The notes under the pieces: model-generated
Database searches by the model: none
The model's input: only the letters and a program-made list of their open reading frames with translations
What the model was told of the DNA's origin: nothing
Translations under genes and position numbers: made by a program
Part shown: in pieces, positions 27,422-34,851 of the stretch
Layout of the letters: each line of letters starts with the position of its first letter
Position numbering within the stretch: the stretch's first letter is position 1
NCBI GenBank assembly: GCA_000433355.1
Contig: FR893126.1
Coordinates: forward strand, 11,664 to 75,663
Length of the DNA: 64,000 bases
Direction of reading: 5' to 3'
Origin: Alistipes sp. CAG:435
Lineage (GTDB): Bacteria; Bacteroidota; Bacteroidia; Bacteroidales; UBA932

Positions 27422-27425
27422 ACGG

Positions 27426-27433
27426 CAAAATTA
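27426..27433 (-). promoter_or_regulatory. -7 box (TAATTTTG on minus) 4 nt before the cmk ATG
   Basis: TAnnTTTG followed by CCGT and then ATG. If used, transcription would begin at or next to the start codon. Confidence 0.5.
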
Positions 27434-27608
27434 TCAATTTTTATCTAAAGAATAAAGTTATCCTTTTCATTTCCCAAAGAAAGAAATTTGTCCGATATTT
27501 GTATTACGGAATATCATTCCAGAACAAGTAATATTACCGTTATCCGGAGGAGTGGGTTCCGCGGAAACGGGATGTGCGATTTATAGGTAAGAACAAAGAC
27601 GAATTTCT

Positions 27609-28766
27609 ATGAAGATATTGATTGTTGATGACGAGAGGTCAATCAGGAATTCCCTTAAGGAGATTCTGAGTGACGAGGGCTACGATGTGGATGTGGCCGA
27701 GGACGGCGCGACCGCCCTTGCGATGGTGGACAAGGAAAGATACAATGTGATTTTCTGTGACATCAAGATGCCGGGAATGGACGGAACCGAGGTTCTGCAC
27801 AAGATGGTCGCCGAGGGCATAGATTCGGCGATCGTGATGATCTCCGGCCATGGAGACATCGACACAGCCGTGGAATGCATCAAGAAAGGCGCTTTCGACT
27901 TCATCCAGAAGCCTCTGGATCTGAACCGGATCCTGATCACCATCAAGAACGCCTCCGAGAAGGCTACGATAATCTCCGAGAACAAGACTCTGAAAAAGAA
28001 GGTTTACGGCCAACGGATGATAGGGGAGTCAGAGCCTATCCGGCATGAGCGCGACATCATTGCGAAGGTCGCCCCGACTGACGCCCGTGTGCTGATCGTC
28101 GGCCCCAACGGTTCGGGCAAGGAGCTGGTTGCGCGGAGTCTCCACGAGCAGAGTGCCAGAAGCGCGATGCCGTACATCGAGGTGAACTGTGCGGCCATCC
28201 CGTCGGAACTGATTGAAAGTGAGTTGTTCGGCCATGAAAAGGGCGCTTTCACCTCGGCCATCAAACAGCACAAAGGAAAATTTGAGCAGGCTGACGGCGG
28301 GACTCTTTTCCTGGACGAGATCGGGGACATGAGCCTTGCCGCTCAGGCCAAGGTGCTGCGTGTGCTGCAGGAGCGCAAGCTCTCCAGGGTCGGCAGTGAC
28401 AAGGACATAACTGTTGACGTGAGGGTGGTGGCGGCCACGAACAAGAATCTTCAGGATGAGATAGCCAAGGGCAATTTCAGGGAAGACCTGTACCACCGCC
28501 TGAGCGTCATCGTCATCAAGGTGCCGTCGCTGGACGAAAGGAAAGATGACATCCCTCTGCTTATTGACTATTTTGTAAATCAGATCAGCACGGAGTCCGG
28601 GATGCCGGTGAAAACATTTTCTCCCGAAGCGGTCAGGCTGCTCCAGGAGAAATCATGGACTGGTAACATCAGGGAACTCCGCAATGTCGTGGAGCGTCTG
28701 ATGATCCTTGGCGGCAATCCCGTCACCGGCCAGGATGTCAAAGACTACGTCAGTCCGATTCAATAG
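27609..28766 (+). CDS. NtrC-family response regulator lacking the Fis DNA-binding domain
   Basis: 385 residues. The receiver domain (1-120) has the acidic pair D7/D8, the phospho-acceptor D51 in FCDIKMPGMDG, and K in FIQKPLD. The sigma-54-type AAA+ domain has Walker A GPNGSGKE near 165, the loop GAFTSA (usually GAFTGA) near 217, Walker B LFLDEIGDM, and the R-finger region. It stops 20 residues after NIRELRNVVERL, so the C-terminal helix-turn-helix found in NtrC proteins of about 450 residues is missing. No histidine kinase is adjacent. The last codons form the left copy of a 21-bp direct repeat. Confidence 0.9.
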   Translation: MKILIVDDERSIRNSLKEILSDEGYDVDVAEDGATALAMVDKERYNVIFCDIKMPGMDGTEVLHKMVAEGIDSAIVMISGHGDIDTAVECIKKGAFDFIQKPLDLNRILITIKNASEKATIISENKTLKKKVYGQRMIGESEPIRHERDIIAKVAPTDARVLIVGPNGSGKELVARSLHEQSARSAMPYIEVNCAAIPSELIESELFGHEKGAFTSAIKQHKGKFEQADGGTLFLDEIGDMSLAAQAKVLRVLQERKLSRVGSDKDITVDVRVVAATNKNLQDEIAKGNFREDLYHRLSVIVIKVPSLDERKDDIPLLIDYFVNQISTESGMPVKTFSPEAVRLLQEKSWTGNIRELRNVVERLMILGGNPVTGQDVKDYVSPIQ

Positions 28767-28772
28767 CCTTTT
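28752..28772. repeat. 21-bp direct repeat, left copy
   Basis: Identical to 31192-31212 (begins AGTCCGATTCAATAGCC). It contains the last codons and stop of the NtrC-type gene and flanks the C10 protease module. Confidence 0.9.
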
Positions 28773-29050
28773 TCAGGCAGTGCATAATCTTGTGTATGAG
28801 TGTCTCATCTGCCGCCGAGGTCGCTGAGCCTGTTGTCACTGTACCTGTGTCTCCATAGATTCCCGTGGTGGATAAGTGATTGATTACCAGTGCGATAATC
28901 TACTATATTCCCCGCCCTAACCCCCGGAAGTATGGTAGATTATTTTATTGATAATCAGGTGTTTTACCACCACGGTAAATTCTCGCACATCGTAAAAGTA
29001 GTTCTCTCTGAAACTTTTCTTATTGGTATTGCTATTTTAAAACGTTTGAC
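28773..29050. other. AT-rich non-coding left end of the C10 module
   Basis: Holds dispersed repeat copy f (28819-28838), an imperfect inverted repeat at about 28878-28961 (arms around GATAATCTAC and GTAGATTAT), and a small TTTACC/GGTAAA hairpin near 28963-28980. I find no gene here. Confidence 0.6.
28819..28838 (-). repeat. 20-bp dispersed repeat, copy f
   Basis: GGTCGCTGAGCCTGTTGTCA; the first 15 bases are the exact reverse complement of ACAGGCTCAGCGACC, the right part of the consensus. Confidence 0.65.
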
Positions 29051-29058
29051 TATATTTG
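29051..29058 (+). promoter_or_regulatory. -7 promoter box (TATATTTG) for the C10 protease
   Basis: Exact TAnnTTTG match 24 bp before the ATG at 29083. It supports 29083 rather than any upstream start. Confidence 0.6.
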
Positions 29059-29082
29059 TCCTTGTTCAAACGATGTTGTTTT

Positions 29083-30420
29083 ATGAGAAGATTATTACTT
29101 GGTTTAACTCTTTTATCTTTTATTCTATTAGGGTGCGAAGGTGTCAATGATAGTGTTGATCAACCGCATAATCCTGAGGAAATTTGTGACTCTCATTATG
29201 TTATTCCTGTTGCTGAGGCCATAGATAATCTAAAGACTTTTTTAGAGTCTATAGGCGAACCAACGACAAGATGTTCTGGTTTGGATTTTGATAATGTAAT
29301 ATCAATACCACATAGAGGAATTTCCACAAGAAGTGCTAACGAAGAAACACCTTTGCTGTATGCGTTAAACTTTCCTGATGATGGTGGTTATGCTATTCTT
29401 GCAGCTGATAGAAGAATAGATGATGAAGTCTTGGCAGTAACGGAAAAGGGAGTTATCACGTGTGATAATTTTGAACCATACTGCTCATACGAGCCAAGCG
29501 ATGATGATGACATTTTCGAAAACCAATATAATGAGATGAGTTCCGCAGGATATGTTGGGACATATTCTGAAGAGAACTTTGTTGCTGGTTTATGTTATTC
29601 TTACGCATCTTACGCATCGATTGACACAACTTTTGTGGATATGCCATTCCCAGAACCTGATAGTGTTGATTATAATAGATGGATAGTGTCTAAAAATGTC
29701 GATTGTAAATTGGAAACGATATGGAATCAAGGAAGTCCTTTTAATGATTTGTGCCCAAAGGTTGGATGGTTTAAGCGAGAAAAGGCTCCTGCTGGATGTG
29801 TACCGATTGCTGTGGGACAGATTGTGGCCTATCACGAATACCCAAATTTGATATGCAATGGAGTTAAAATAGATTATTCTTTGCTTAAAGCGGTTCGTAA
29901 TATTCATGATGTGGATAATTCAGAGGACTCTCTGGGTATAGCTAAGAATTTCATTCGCTTTTTGTCTTCAAGAAATGCATGTGACGTGTATTATGGGAAA
30001 ATCTTTGGGATTTCATTTGGATTTGCATTGCCGTCTAAGGCTAAAAGTACTTTTGACTTGTTGGGCTATAATAACGTTAATCTTAAATGGGGCTACAATG
30101 AAAATACTGTGATGAAATCATTGGATAGTGGCTGCCCTGTTTTTATGTCTGCCGTGGCAGGGATAGTGGATGGGCACGCTTGGGTTATAGATGGATATAA
30201 AATTAGAAATTACACTTCGCCAGAAGGCAGAATTGATAAAACGCAGAATATTGTCCATTGTAATTGGGGGTGGCTTGGGAATAGTAATGGTTATTTTGTG
30301 TCTGGAATTTTTAAGACTAATGAAGGCGTAAGCTATGATTATTCAGGTACTCCTCAAAATGAGAAATATTGGTATCTATTTAACACAATTACTTATGATA
30401 AACCCGTTAAGACTGATTAG
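29083..30420 (+). CDS. C10 (streptopain-type) cysteine protease lipoprotein
   Basis: 445 residues from the ATG at 29083. It has a lipoprotein signal with lipobox LLGC (Cys18), a Spi-type prodomain (LLYALNFPDDGGYAILAADRR, near residues 95-115), and a catalytic domain with C239 in PAGCVPIAVGQ and H365 in DGHAWVIDGY. A later WGWLGNSNGYF segment is also typical of the family. C10 proteases of Bacteroides degrade host proteins. The gene is markedly AT-richer than its neighbours and lies in a module flanked by 21-bp repeats, consistent with transfer. The next gene overlaps its 3' end by 26 nt. Confidence 0.9.
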   Translation: MRRLLLGLTLLSFILLGCEGVNDSVDQPHNPEEICDSHYVIPVAEAIDNLKTFLESIGEPTTRCSGLDFDNVISIPHRGISTRSANEETPLLYALNFPDDGGYAILAADRRIDDEVLAVTEKGVITCDNFEPYCSYEPSDDDDIFENQYNEMSSAGYVGTYSEENFVAGLCYSYASYASIDTTFVDMPFPEPDSVDYNRWIVSKNVDCKLETIWNQGSPFNDLCPKVGWFKREKAPAGCVPIAVGQIVAYHEYPNLICNGVKIDYSLLKAVRNIHDVDNSEDSLGIAKNFIRFLSSRNACDVYYGKIFGISFGFALPSKAKSTFDLLGYNNVNLKWGYNENTVMKSLDSGCPVFMSAVAGIVDGHAWVIDGYKIRNYTSPEGRIDKTQNIVHCNWGWLGNSNGYFVSGIFKTNEGVSYDYSGTPQNEKYWYLFNTITYDKPVKTD

Positions 30421-31159
30421 GATTGTTTTGCTGATTTTGCCTATGATCGGCTTGTCTGGATGCTGTGGATCCGTGTTGAGGAATTGCCCAGCCTATGTGA
30501 CCACTTATATGGACATCAAGGCCATTAGTCTGGAAGCGACTTCAAGCAGGATTGTTATAAATGTCAGGCCTGTGCAGACGGATAGGGCGAAAAGATATAC
30601 TTTCCTGATGGACGGCAAGGACGCGTTCAAGTATGAGAGTCTGTGCAGAAAGCATAACGACCTTTCATACAATCAAAAGGTGGGTGTGATAAATAACGTG
30701 GATTTTTCTGGCAGTTGTTATATCTCTGAGGACTTCACAGAGATAACTGTCACATCAGACAAAGACTTTGACGAGAATCATCCGGCGGGAGAGAGTCTGA
30801 ATGACCTATGCCGGTTCATATCCTTCTCGCCGTACAAATTCATCTCAAGCGGCTACAGAGACTATTATGTCTTCTCTGTCAATAATGTGTCCCTTTCATT
30901 CGTCAATTATGCGGGAAAATTTATCGGGAATAGTGTTGGCACCATAAACGGTCAGAAACTCACGTGTCACCCGATAGACAAAATGCTGTCGGATGTCACG
31001 CCCGAGGACTTGATACTTCTTGGCTACGACTCTCCATACCCGTTGTTCCGTCTGTGTTTTGAGAAGACGCCTTCCACGCCTGGTGGGCACTTGATCACCG
31101 TCAGGATGCGTACTGACAGTGACAAAATCTTTAGTGATTCTATCGCTATGTCTTTTTAG
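30395..31159 (+). CDS. Lipoprotein of unknown function coupled to the C10 protease
   Basis: 254 residues from the ATG at 30395, with a lipobox-like LSGC in the signal (IVLLILPMIGLSGCCGS). It contains no domain I recognise. The mature part has mixed beta-type sequence and several Cys (CRKHND, SGSCYI). It overlaps the protease gene by 26 nt in another frame, so it is probably co-translated. In B. fragilis, C10 proteases are encoded next to inhibitor proteins; a role as inhibitor or partner is inference, and this protein is larger than those inhibitors. Confidence 0.7.
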   Translation: MINPLRLIRIVLLILPMIGLSGCCGSVLRNCPAYVTTYMDIKAISLEATSSRIVINVRPVQTDRAKRYTFLMDGKDAFKYESLCRKHNDLSYNQKVGVINNVDFSGSCYISEDFTEITVTSDKDFDENHPAGESLNDLCRFISFSPYKFISSGYRDYYVFSVNNVSLSFVNYAGKFIGNSVGTINGQKLTCHPIDKMLSDVTPEDLILLGYDSPYPLFRLCFEKTPSTPGGHLITVRMRTDSDKIFSDSIAMSF

Positions 31160-31174
31160 GGATCTCCTTAAATC

Positions 31175-32764
31175 TCAATAGCGAATGTGTGAGTCCGATT
31201 CAATAGCCTTTTGAAGGGTCGGGTCGATGTTGAGGTACATCTTGTAGAAGGCGTTCTCACCGAGTTTGGAATACCGCCCGACAAGGGCGCGCAGTTGCGG
31301 GAGGAGATATTCACTTGTCTCTTCCCATTCTTTTTGCGTGCAGGTGATGCCGTCCTTCGAGGAGGCATATTTACGGAATGCGGACGGGATATTCATTCTG
31401 TCCAGGAATATTCCAAGTTCGGCGTCACTGTCGATTTCGGAGAGCCGCGATTTGTATTTGTCGAACATCGCCGAGGCGAACCTCATCTGCGTCGCTTTCT
31501 TGTTGCAGGCGATGAAGAACTTAGTGGCCCTGGTGGTGTCCACCGGCACGAACACGTCCGGGATGATGCCGCCACCGCCATAGACCGTCCTTCCGGCCAC
31601 TGTCTTGTAGGCGGCCGTGGAGTCAACCTTGATGCTGTCAGCGTCGTACATCTCTCCGTCGGCGTAGCGCTTGTAGATGTCGTATTGGTAGTCTTCTGAA
31701 TATGGCTTCTGGATGCAACGGCCGGATGGCGTGTAGAATCTTGCGACCGTCAGACGCACTCCGGACCCATCGCTGAAATAGACTGGCTCCTGCACGAGAC
31801 CCTTGCCGAACGAGCGCCTTCCGATGATGAGGCCTCTGTCGTTGTCCTGGATGGCGCCTGCGAATATCTCGCTGGACGACGCCGTTGACTCGTTGATCAG
31901 CACGGTCAGGTCAATGTCCTGAAGGAGGCCCTTGCCGTCGGCCTTGTAGTCGTCCTTCTTGCGGTGAAGTCCCTGCATATAGACGATCTCGTCTCCTTTC
32001 TTGAGGAACATGTCGCAAAGCAGCAGTGCCTGGTCGAAATAGCCGCCGGTGTTGTCACGCAGGTCGAAGATCAGCTTCTTCATTCCTTTTCCGAGCAGTG
32101 TGGCGCTGGCCTGTGAGAACTCCGAGAATGTCGTTCTGGAGAACTTGGAGAGCTTGATGTAACCGGTGGTGTCGTTGATCATAAACGAAGCGTCCACGCA
32201 GTGCATCGGAATCTTCCCTCTGGTGATCTCGAACGGAATCGTCTCGTTGCCTCTGCCGACAGTGACCGTGACCTTTGTCCCGGCCGGGCCTTTCATCCTG
32301 CGGACCATACTGTCCTGAGGAAATTTCACTCCGGCGATGTCCTTGTCACCGACCTTGAGGATCCTGTCGCCCTTTTGCAGACCGACCTTCTCGGACGGAC
32401 CTCCCGGGATGACTTCCAGCACGATGGCCGTGTCGTTCGGGACGTTGAACTGGATGCCGATTCCATCGAAATTGCCGGCCAGGTCGGTCTCAGCCTCTGT
32501 CAGCTCGACAGGTGGCATATAGACTGAATGCGGATCCAACTCTGCCAGCGCGGCAGTGATGGCGGCGTCGGTGACTTTCCCTACATTGATCGTGTCAACA
32601 TAGTTCTTGTCGATCTGGTCAAGGATCAGATTCAGTTTCCGCCAGTCCCCGTACTGCACACGGAGCATATTCCTTTTCTGGTTGTAGGCGTTGTAGGCCA
32701 GCACAATGAGCGCGCCCACGACTATTCCCAGAATTGCGATCCAGATGGAAGATATTCGTTTCAT
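31175..32764 (-). CDS. S41 C-terminal processing protease (CtpA-like)
   Basis: 529 residues with one N-terminal membrane anchor (IWIAILGIVVGALIVLAY), a PDZ domain at about 85-165 (GIGIQFNVPND, GLQKGDRILKVGD) and the S41 domain with STASSSEIFAGAI and the catalytic Lys in SFGKGLVQ. It cleaves exported proteins at C-termini in the periplasm. The last residues (KAIESDSHIRY) cross the right copy of the 21-bp direct repeat. Without the inserted module the frame would end KAIESD-stop, so the tail SHIRY was added by the insertion. It is the last gene of a seven-gene leftward run. Confidence 0.93.
   Translation of the reverse strand: MKRISSIWIAILGIVVGALIVLAYNAYNQKRNMLRVQYGDWRKLNLILDQIDKNYVDTINVGKVTDAAITAALAELDPHSVYMPPVELTEAETDLAGNFDGIGIQFNVPNDTAIVLEVIPGGPSEKVGLQKGDRILKVGDKDIAGVKFPQDSMVRRMKGPAGTKVTVTVGRGNETIPFEITRGKIPMHCVDASFMINDTTGYIKLSKFSRTTFSEFSQASATLLGKGMKKLIFDLRDNTGGYFDQALLLCDMFLKKGDEIVYMQGLHRKKDDYKADGKGLLQDIDLTVLINESTASSSEIFAGAIQDNDRGLIIGRRSFGKGLVQEPVYFSDGSGVRLTVARFYTPSGRCIQKPYSEDYQYDIYKRYADGEMYDADSIKVDSTAAYKTVAGRTVYGGGGIIPDVFVPVDTTRATKFFIACNKKATQMRFASAMFDKYKSRLSEIDSDAELGIFLDRMNIPSAFRKYASSKDGITCTQKEWEETSEYLLPQLRALVGRYSKLGENAFYKMYLNIDPTLQKAIESDSHIRY
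31192..31212. repeat. 21-bp direct repeat, right copy
   Basis: Identical to 28752-28772. It encodes part of the S41 protease C-terminus on the minus strand and marks the right edge of the C10 module. Confidence 0.9.
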
Positions 32765-32765
32765 C

Positions 32766-33170
32766 CTAATCTATCTTTTCAACTTTGATTCCAGCCTTGC
32801 GGAGCAGGTCAACTCCGTCCGTGAGGCGATATTCATCCTTATAGACGACTCTTTTTATGCCGGCCTGGATGATCAGTTTCGAGCATTCGATGCACGGGGA
32901 GGCCGTCACGTAGAGGGTCGCCCCGAGGCTGCTGTTGCCTGACTTCGCGACCTTGGTGATGGCGTTGGCCTCGGCGTGGAGAACGTAGGGTTTTGTGGCC
33001 CCGTTCTCGTCCTCGCAGACGTTCTCGAATCCGGACGGCGTCCCGTTGTAGCCGTCGGAGATGATCATCCTGTCCTTGACCAGGATCGCTCCGACCTGCC
33101 GTCTCTTGCAGTAGGAGTTCCTGGCCCAGATCTCGGCCATCTCAAGGTATCGCTGGTCGAATTTCTCCAT
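32766..33170 (-). CDS. dCMP deaminase family protein
   Basis: 134 residues. Zinc-dependent deaminase motifs are HAEANAI (His ligand and catalytic Glu) and PCIECSK (two Cys ligands). It probably converts dCMP to dUMP in thymidylate supply. Its ATG overlaps the stop of the acyl-CoA synthetase gene by one base, and it ends one base before the S41 start, so the three are tightly linked. Confidence 0.9.
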   Translation of the reverse strand: MEKFDQRYLEMAEIWARNSYCKRRQVGAILVKDRMIISDGYNGTPSGFENVCEDENGATKPYVLHAEANAITKVAKSGNSSLGATLYVTASPCIECSKLIIQAGIKRVVYKDEYRLTDGVDLLRKAGIKVEKID

Positions 33171-34840
33171 TATTTGTTTCTTTGGTAGAGGTATCTCTTG
33201 ATGCTCTTCTTAGGAGTTCTCTCAAAGTCCTCCGGCATAAACTCGATCTTCTTGATCTTGGCGTAGTTAGGAATCTCCCTGTTGATCTCCGGAAGCTGTG
33301 ATGTCAGCGTCTTTTCCAGATCCTCACGGTTCATCCCGTCCAGCTCGCCCTGATGGTAGTCAGGGTAAACGAGGGCTGTAAGGCCGCCGTTGTCTTCGAT
33401 GACAAGCGAGTCAACGACGTAGGCGAACGAGTTGATCACAGACTCAAGCTCCTCAGGATAGATGTTCTGGCCGTTCGGACCGAGGAACATACACTTGTAA
33501 CGTCCTCTGATGTAGAGATATCCGTCCTTGTCGATGACACCCATGTCTCCGGTCCTCAGCCATCCGTCCTCCGTGAAGAGGTCTTTGGTGGCCTCCTCGT
33601 TCTTGTAGTAACCCAGAGCGATGTTAGGGCCGTAGGTCTGGATCTCACCCTCGATGTTCTCCGGGTCTGGGGAGTCAATGCGGATGGACATATTCAACGC
33701 CGCCTTTCCGCAGGAGAAGAGCCTCTTGTCATCGTAGTGCGCGTAGGTGATGATCGGGGCGCACTCCGTCATTCCGTAGCCGACGGTGTAAGGGAACGCA
33801 ATGTCCCAGAAGAACTTCTCGATTTCCTTGTTGAACGCCGCGCCGCCCATAATGACTTCCACAAAGTTGCCTCCGAACGCGCTCACGAGCTCGCCGCAGA
33901 TCTTCTTCTGGATCATCTTGTCGATCACCGGCACCTTGAGCAAGGTCTTCACGCTACCCTTTTCCACAATCTTCTGGATCTTGGACTTATAGACCTTCTC
34001 GATGATCAGAGGCACAGCGATGATGATGTTCGGCTTGACCTCGGCCAAAGCCTGCATGATGATCTTCGGACTCGGCACCCTTGTCAGGAAATGCACGTGG
34101 GCTCCGATCGTCATCTCGAAAAGGAACTCGAACATCATTCCGTACATGTGGGCGGACGGGAGCATGGCCACCACGTTCGTCTGGTTGTTCAGTTCCGGAA
34201 GCACGTGCTTCGCGAACTGAATGTTGGAGCAAAGCGCCCTGTAAGGGATCATCACACCCTTGGAGAAACCGGAGGTTCCGGAGGTGTAGTTGATCATCGC
34301 CAGCTCGTTAGGGGAGTCCTTGTAGTAGTTGAGGTCCTCCGGCTCGAAGCTGTTAGGATGGCGTTTCCCGAAATATTCATTCATGTGCTCCCTTGCCTCC
34401 GTGATGCGGGGAACCTTTGAATATAGCAGCTGGAAGGTGTTGATGCGCACCACCGCGAACAGTCCCGGCATCTCATCGGCGCTAAGCCCCTCCCAGATGA
34501 CATCGTCCACAAAGAGAACCTTTGCCTCCGAATGGTTGACCAGGTAATGAATATTCCCGGGCTTGAACTCGTGAAGGATCGGCACAGGCACAGCTCCGTA
34601 GGTCATCGTGGCCAGGAAACTGACCGCCCAGTTGACCTGGTTGCGGGCGCAGATGGCCACCTTGTCGCCTTTGTGCAGAAAGCATTTCTCGAATGCGATG
34701 TGCAGTTTCTCGATGCGTCTTGCCACGTCCCTGTAGCAGAGGCTCACTCCCTGATAGTTGGAAAGCGCAAGCCTGTCCCAATTTTTTCTGAAGCTCTCTT
34801 CCAGGAGCTTGTTCACAGATTCGAATCTGAATTCGTTCAT
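33170..34840 (-). CDS. AMP-forming long-chain acyl-CoA synthetase
   Basis: 556 residues from the ATG at 34840 (MNEFRFESVNK), preferred over upstream in-frame codons that would enter the preceding gene. The adenylate-forming signature is YTSGTSGFSKGVM near residue 190, followed by GYGMTECAP near 365 and TGDMGVIDKDGYLYIRGR near 440. The C-terminal Lys is in PKKSIKRYLYQ. It activates fatty acids to acyl-CoA via acyl-AMP; the exact chain length is unknown. It sits between a large anchored protein and dCMP deaminase. Confidence 0.9.
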   Translation of the reverse strand: MNEFRFESVNKLLEESFRKNWDRLALSNYQGVSLCYRDVARRIEKLHIAFEKCFLHKGDKVAICARNQVNWAVSFLATMTYGAVPVPILHEFKPGNIHYLVNHSEAKVLFVDDVIWEGLSADEMPGLFAVVRINTFQLLYSKVPRITEAREHMNEYFGKRHPNSFEPEDLNYYKDSPNELAMINYTSGTSGFSKGVMIPYRALCSNIQFAKHVLPELNNQTNVVAMLPSAHMYGMMFEFLFEMTIGAHVHFLTRVPSPKIIMQALAEVKPNIIIAVPLIIEKVYKSKIQKIVEKGSVKTLLKVPVIDKMIQKKICGELVSAFGGNFVEVIMGGAAFNKEIEKFFWDIAFPYTVGYGMTECAPIITYAHYDDKRLFSCGKAALNMSIRIDSPDPENIEGEIQTYGPNIALGYYKNEEATKDLFTEDGWLRTGDMGVIDKDGYLYIRGRYKCMFLGPNGQNIYPEELESVINSFAYVVDSLVIEDNGGLTALVYPDYHQGELDGMNREDLEKTLTSQLPEINREIPNYAKIKKIEFMPEDFERTPKKSIKRYLYQRNK

Positions 34841-34851
34841 AATGTTCGTTT

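Noticed and set aside
28773..31191. A transposon or integrative element with its own recombinase
   Set aside because: The module contains only the protease, the lipoprotein and non-coding DNA; no transposase, integrase or terminal inverted repeats are visible.
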